Below are positions 60,758-64,000 of a DNA stretch of 64,000 nt, piece by piece (position 1 is the first letter of the stretch; every line of letters starts with the position of its first letter). Where the stretch lies: NCBI RefSeq assembly GCF_023016065.1, contig NZ_JALKAQ010000010.1, positions 49,341 to 113,340 on the forward strand. Reading direction: 5' to 3'. Below the pieces are notes generated by a model, which saw nothing but the letters and a program-made list of their open reading frames with translations, was not told where the DNA came from and made no database searches. Both the position numbers and the translations under genes were made by a program. The DNA is from Marinobacter sp. S0848L. Its GTDB lineage: Bacteria > Pseudomonadota > Gammaproteobacteria > Pseudomonadales > Oleiphilaceae.

Positions 60758-62572
60758 ATGCGTGGCAACGCTATGCGAATGTTTTGCGTGCTTATCTTTG
60801 GCTTGGCGATAACACCATTGGCTGGGGTGGTCGCTGTCTGGCCAGTTAACTCCGCATTGATTAATGCCGGGGTTTTCCTTTTTTCCGGTTTGCTTGTTGG
60901 CTCGGGATTTTTCGTCTCTAAAGATGCAAGCTTCAAAGTAAGTATGCCTGTAGTATTTTGTATTGCGCTGCTTGCATTGTTGATTGTCTCGGTTTTTATT
61001 AATTCTTATTCTTTTGAGGCATCTTGGCGCTGGTATTTTGTTAGTTTGACGTTTTCTGTTTTTGTAATACTTTCTGCAAGTGAAGTTAAAAGCCAGAATC
61101 CGATAGAGTTTAATTTTCTCCTAGCCAGAGCTCTGATGTACGGGTCTTTTATTTACTGCCTAGCCTCGATTGCCAAATTTTATGGAATTTTATCGTATTT
61201 TTTACCTTGGGTCGAAGCGTCATACGGCCGGTTGTCCGGGCTCATGAATCAGCCTAATTTGACAACAGCGGTTGCCTGGTTCGGACTGATTGCTGGTTCA
61301 GTGGTTTATAGCGGATCGAATAGAAAATTTCTAATTTTAAATATCGTAGTGCTTGGGTGGGTAATTGCATCTTCGGCTTCGAGAATGTCCTGGCTGATTC
61401 TGTTTGGCCTATTCGTATTTGTGCTTTTGAGTCGTTTGCCAAGGTTTGATGCGGTCGACGCGCATTCTACGCGAAAGAATTTAAGTTACGGATTGTTGGC
61501 TGTTTTCTTGATGTTGCTAGTCGTTCCTCAGATAAATAGTCTTTTTAGAAACCATTTGGTGGAGGTCAACTGGATTGAACGAAATATCGACGTGGCACTT
61601 ATCGACCGGTCTGTCACGCAAGATGACGCAAGAATATCGGAGTTTTTAAAGCTTACGTCAGGGGTTAGTCAATTTTCACTGCGACAGCTTCTAGTGGGGG
61701 TTGGCCCGGGAAATTATCCAAATTTCTCTTACAGCGCGGATATGTCACTGCCGTCAAATGGCGTAGCTGCCTCTACTTGGCTACATTCCCATAATCTTTT
61801 TACGATGGTTTTCGTAGAGTTTGGTGTTTTTGGTCTGGTTCTTATCTTAATTGGTATATGTTATATCGTTAAAGTGGCTCTTTCGAAGCCAATGGATTCA
61901 AGTCGTTTCGTGGCTATAGGGGGATTGGGTGTTGTTTTTGTACATAGTAATTTGGAGTTTCCCCTCTGGTATCCGTGGTTTCTGATTATGACTTGCTTAT
62001 TGATGGTGAGCCTTTTTGATGTTAAGTCACTTTATGCCGAAACTAAACATCTCAAGCCCATCCTTGGCTCGATAATCACGATAATGGCTGTAGCGTTAGT
62101 TATTAATTTGTCGGCTCAATATGGCCGGATAGTGAAAGTGGCCGTAACGCCGGATCCAGATAGAGAGCAACTTGCATCGCTTTCTCTTCTTGCCAATGAC
62201 AGTTTGATGGGGCCTTATGCCATTTTGAGGAAATATCGCGATTTTGCTCCTGAAACAACAAATCTTGATTGGCAGCTTAATGAGGCTCGGCGGATGAAAT
62301 TATGGCAGCCACGGGATCTTGTGGTTCTCCGGGAGTACTCTATTCTGGTGTTGAAGGGCGACGTCAATGAGGCGTGTCAGGTAGCTGAGTCAATCGCCTA
62401 CCGATATCCAGCAGCTGCACCCATAATGCTCGACCATGCTCTTAAGTCAGTTGTGTTGAAACCTCAGGAAACAATTGTGCTTGCAAAATGCATTGAGCGG
62501 GGTTTGGCCCCAAGAGGAGAAACGATTCCATCGATGCAAAGCAAAAACCAAGACGCGTTATCGAGGATGTAG
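60758..62572 (+). CDS. PglL-like O-oligosaccharyltransferase (Wzy_C superfamily)
   Basis: 604 residues with about 12 membrane segments, the same length class as PglL. The large periplasmic loop carries ASTWLHSHNLFTMVFVEFGV, in which the His-Asn motif is typical of PglL and O-antigen ligases. The C-terminal region (about 430-604) is soluble and TPR-like, as in the Wzy_C_2 extension. Location behind pilA suggests pilin glycosylation, as described for TfpO/PilO of Pseudomonas and PglL of Neisseria. The gene is visibly AT-richer than the flanking pil and lpt genes. A WaaL-type ligase is the alternative. Confidence 0.85.
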   Translation: MRGNAMRMFCVLIFGLAITPLAGVVAVWPVNSALINAGVFLFSGLLVGSGFFVSKDASFKVSMPVVFCIALLALLIVSVFINSYSFEASWRWYFVSLTFSVFVILSASEVKSQNPIEFNFLLARALMYGSFIYCLASIAKFYGILSYFLPWVEASYGRLSGLMNQPNLTTAVAWFGLIAGSVVYSGSNRKFLILNIVVLGWVIASSASRMSWLILFGLFVFVLLSRLPRFDAVDAHSTRKNLSYGLLAVFLMLLVVPQINSLFRNHLVEVNWIERNIDVALIDRSVTQDDARISEFLKLTSGVSQFSLRQLLVGVGPGNYPNFSYSADMSLPSNGVAASTWLHSHNLFTMVFVEFGVFGLVLILIGICYIVKVALSKPMDSSRFVAIGGLGVVFVHSNLEFPLWYPWFLIMTCLLMVSLFDVKSLYAETKHLKPILGSIITIMAVALVINLSAQYGRIVKVAVTPDPDREQLASLSLLANDSLMGPYAILRKYRDFAPETTNLDWQLNEARRMKLWQPRDLVVLREYSILVLKGDVNEACQVAESIAYRYPAAAPIMLDHALKSVVLKPQETIVLAKCIERGLAPRGETIPSMQSKNQDALSRM

Positions 62573-63110
62573 CTTCGTGTAGTTCTACGAATATTTTTAT
62601 GTACCGGTGTGCAATGTTTTTTTCTGTGGTTATTTCTTAATGCTGTAGTTCGCTTACAATTTGTAGGTATGCTGTGAAGGGTGGGCTCCTAGTATTCGGT
62701 CTTGGGTTGCTAGCTGCGGTGTTCTTGCTCTCAATTGCGATTTGTCGCGTGCCGCCAAGGGGATAAACCTTATCGTGGTTGGTTAAAGTATAGCTTTGGT
62801 GACAGTGCAGCTTGATCTAGCATCTATAAATTAGCCTCTGTTTCAATGTTTTACTTTCGTGATATCTGTACAAAGCGCACTGACTGCGGATATTCACCGA
62901 AATTGCCTGCCTCAATCTGTTAGGCGGTTAACAGAATTACTGAGGGGTATTAAGATGGGCTGCGGTTTTGCTCCTTTTGGATTAGTGGTTCTTGTTGAAA
63001 TTATTGGAATTCGTGTAGCAGCAATCTCCAGTGGCCAGTGCTACATAGAAAAAACGATAAAAAACGCAGCTCGTGAGTTGTCACGTCTACAGCCTAGCCC
63101 GGATTTCTCA
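62573..63110. other. AT-rich stretch without a gene I can support
   Basis: Between the PglL-like gene and the insertion sequence. It holds a 30-codon GTG frame at about 62670 encoding a hydrophobic peptide (VKGGLLVFGLGLLAAVFLLS) and an 84-codon frame at 62859-63113 with no recognised family. Both look like decayed remains or chance frames. No repeat of the E family occurs here. Confidence 0.5.
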
Positions 63111-63905
63111 TGAGGGGATAAAAGAAAGCGGCTGAAAGTGCTATAGTTTCAGGACCTTACACCGTTCACTAAGCACCAACAGCCGCTATCCGAAATGGTA
63201 CCTGAAAAACTGACCTTCTCGCCACTCTCTCGCCGTCAAATTGAAGCCGATTTCTCCGGTGGCCACATCACCGCCGATGCCGGATTGCTCCTGCTTCGCG
63301 AAGTCGACAAACAACACCGGCTCACTCAGCGCCTGGCTACGGTGCTGGACGATGCCCGTAATCCCGTGCTGGTTCGCCACAAGCTTCAAACCATGGTCCG
63401 GCAGCGGGTCTTTGGCGTGGCTGCCGGGTACGAAGACCTCAACGATCACGAGGCGCTACGCGCTGATCAGGCACTTCAGACCGCAACCGGTGAAGATGCC
63501 ATTCTGGCGGGCAAATCGACCTTGTGCCGGATGGAACAGCGCGTGGACCGGCAGGCGGTGATCAACGCCCACGAACTGCTGTGGCATCACTTCATTGAAC
63601 AGCACGAGACTCCACCCAAGGAAATTGTGCTGGATTTTGATGGCACTGACATTCCAGTGCATGGCGACCAGCCCGGCAAGTTCTTTAACGCCTACTACGA
63701 TCACCATTGTTACTTCCCGCTGTACGTGTTCTGCGGCCGTCACCTGTTGGTGAGCTACCTGCGCACCAGCAATCGAAGCGACAGCCGCCACAGCTGGGCC
63801 ATTCTGGCCCTGCTGGTGAAGTTCATCCGGCAGTACTGGCCGGATACCCGCATCGTGTTCCGGGGTGACAGCGGCTTCTATCGCCCCCGATTGCTGAGCT
63901 GGTGC
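63111..63905 (+). mobile_element. IS1380-family-like insertion sequence, interrupted
   Basis: The transposase frame starts at 63195; the left end is probably near 63111-63125 but I cannot define its terminal repeat. The right part is absent because another element begins at about 63906 inside the transposase gene. The remainder may lie beyond the window. Confidence 0.75.
63128..63186 (+). promoter_or_regulatory. Nested dyad in the transposase leader
   Basis: GCGGCTG (63128-63134) pairs with CAGCCGC (63180-63186), and inside it GTGCT (63138-63142) pairs with AGCAC (63172-63176), three nucleotides apart on each side. Such leader structures in insertion sequences often reduce translation from outside transcripts. 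No clear ribosome site precedes the ATG. Confidence 0.5.
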
Positions 63906-63938
63906 TGTAAACATCCCCTAAAATCGGTGCATGCGTAA
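63195..63938 (+). pseudogene. IS1380-type transposase, truncated by insertion
   Basis: About 237 residues are authentic: an N-terminal LTFSPLSRRQIEADFSGGHI, the LLLLREVDKQHRLTQRLA stretch, the DDE-type first Asp in EIVLDFDGTDIPVHGDQPGK and the second in VFRGDSGFYRPRLLSWC. IS1380 transposases are about 430-450 residues, so the C-terminal half with the catalytic Glu is missing. The last ten codons (KHPLKSVHA and stop) belong to the next element, so this is a broken gene. Confidence 0.85.
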
Positions 63939-64000
63939 TTAGAGTTCTCCGGCCTACAATGAGGCAAACGGAGAACGACATGAAGAAATCACGGTACAGC
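63906..64000 (+). mobile_element. Left end of an IS3-family-like element
   Basis: Begins TGTAAACATCCCCTAAAATC at the point where the IS1380 transposase loses homology; TG is the usual IS3 terminus. An ATG at 63980 preceded by GGAGA opens a frame that fits the OrfA start of this family. The right end is outside the window. Confidence 0.6.
63980..64000 (+). CDS. Transposase OrfA, first seven codons only
   Basis: Encodes MKKSRYS at the window edge, preceded by GGAGAACGAC. The sequence is the common opening of IS3-family OrfA proteins (helix-turn-helix subunit), but seven residues cannot prove the family. Confidence 0.5.

Noticed and set aside
62859..63113. 84-codon frame before the insertion sequence
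   Set aside because: No recognised family, no convincing ribosome site, and it runs into the probable insertion-sequence end; listed only as part of the gene-poor stretch.

Overview
The window reads as a chromosomal stretch of a Gram-negative gammaproteobacterium close to the Pseudomonas/Marinobacter type; Marinobacter is my best guess, from overall gene order and protein style, not from any search. It carries a complete lipopolysaccharide-export/Mla/PTS-Ntr core, a short-form HisG, GatCAB, type IV pilus genes with a sigma-54 pilin promoter, and a DUF1302/DUF1329 envelope pair.

Layout. 1-4.3 kb: a two-subunit pyruvate carboxylase (the B subunit runs off the left edge) divergent from a PycR-like LysR regulator. 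4.7-7.9 kb: gatCAB on the minus strand. 8.3-17.4 kb: mreBCD-maf-rng-yhdP-nit. 17.5-26.7 kb, minus strand: yjgA, mgtE, then kdsD-kdsC-lptC-lptA-lptB-rpoN-hpf-ptsN-rapZ-ptsO. 26.9-31.6 kb, plus strand: mlaFEDCB-ibaG-murA. 31.6-35.0 kb: hisG, hisD, hisC. 35.3-39.2 kb: a NIF3 protein, yhcB, zapE and a thiolase. 39.7-45.9 kb: DUF1302 and DUF1329 exported proteins followed by a large MalT-like LuxR regulator. 45.9-51.0 kb, minus strand: an acyltransferase, a Bax-like glucosaminidase, a large lipoprotein, a YfaZ-like outer-membrane protein and yacG. 51.1-59.8 kb, minus strand: pilB-pilC-pilD-coaE, then an unknown exported protein, trmO and a hybrid histidine kinase. 60-62.6 kb: pilA and a PglL-like O-oligosaccharyltransferase in visibly AT-richer DNA. 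63.1-64 kb: an IS1380-type transposase gene interrupted by the left end of what looks like an IS3-family element.

The most unusual feature is a family of eight intergenic palindromic elements of about 103-113 bp between 4.3 and 39.4 kb. Each has a nearly invariant 54- or 57-nt core that can fold two small hairpins with TCCA-type tetraloops. Each core is enclosed by a 23-29-bp stem whose sequence is different at every locus, yet the two arms match each other almost perfectly. There are two core subfamilies, both orientations occur, and five copies sit within 7 kb around the his genes. I know of no described repeat class with a constant loop and a private, self-matching stem at each site.

Other points of interest are a probable ATT start codon for mreC, a probable CTG start for an exported protein after coaE, separation of the usual coaE-yacG neighbours by three extra genes, absence of tldD next to nit/yjgA, and two near-identical CRP/Vfr-like operators, upstream of pilA and of the LuxR-type regulator.
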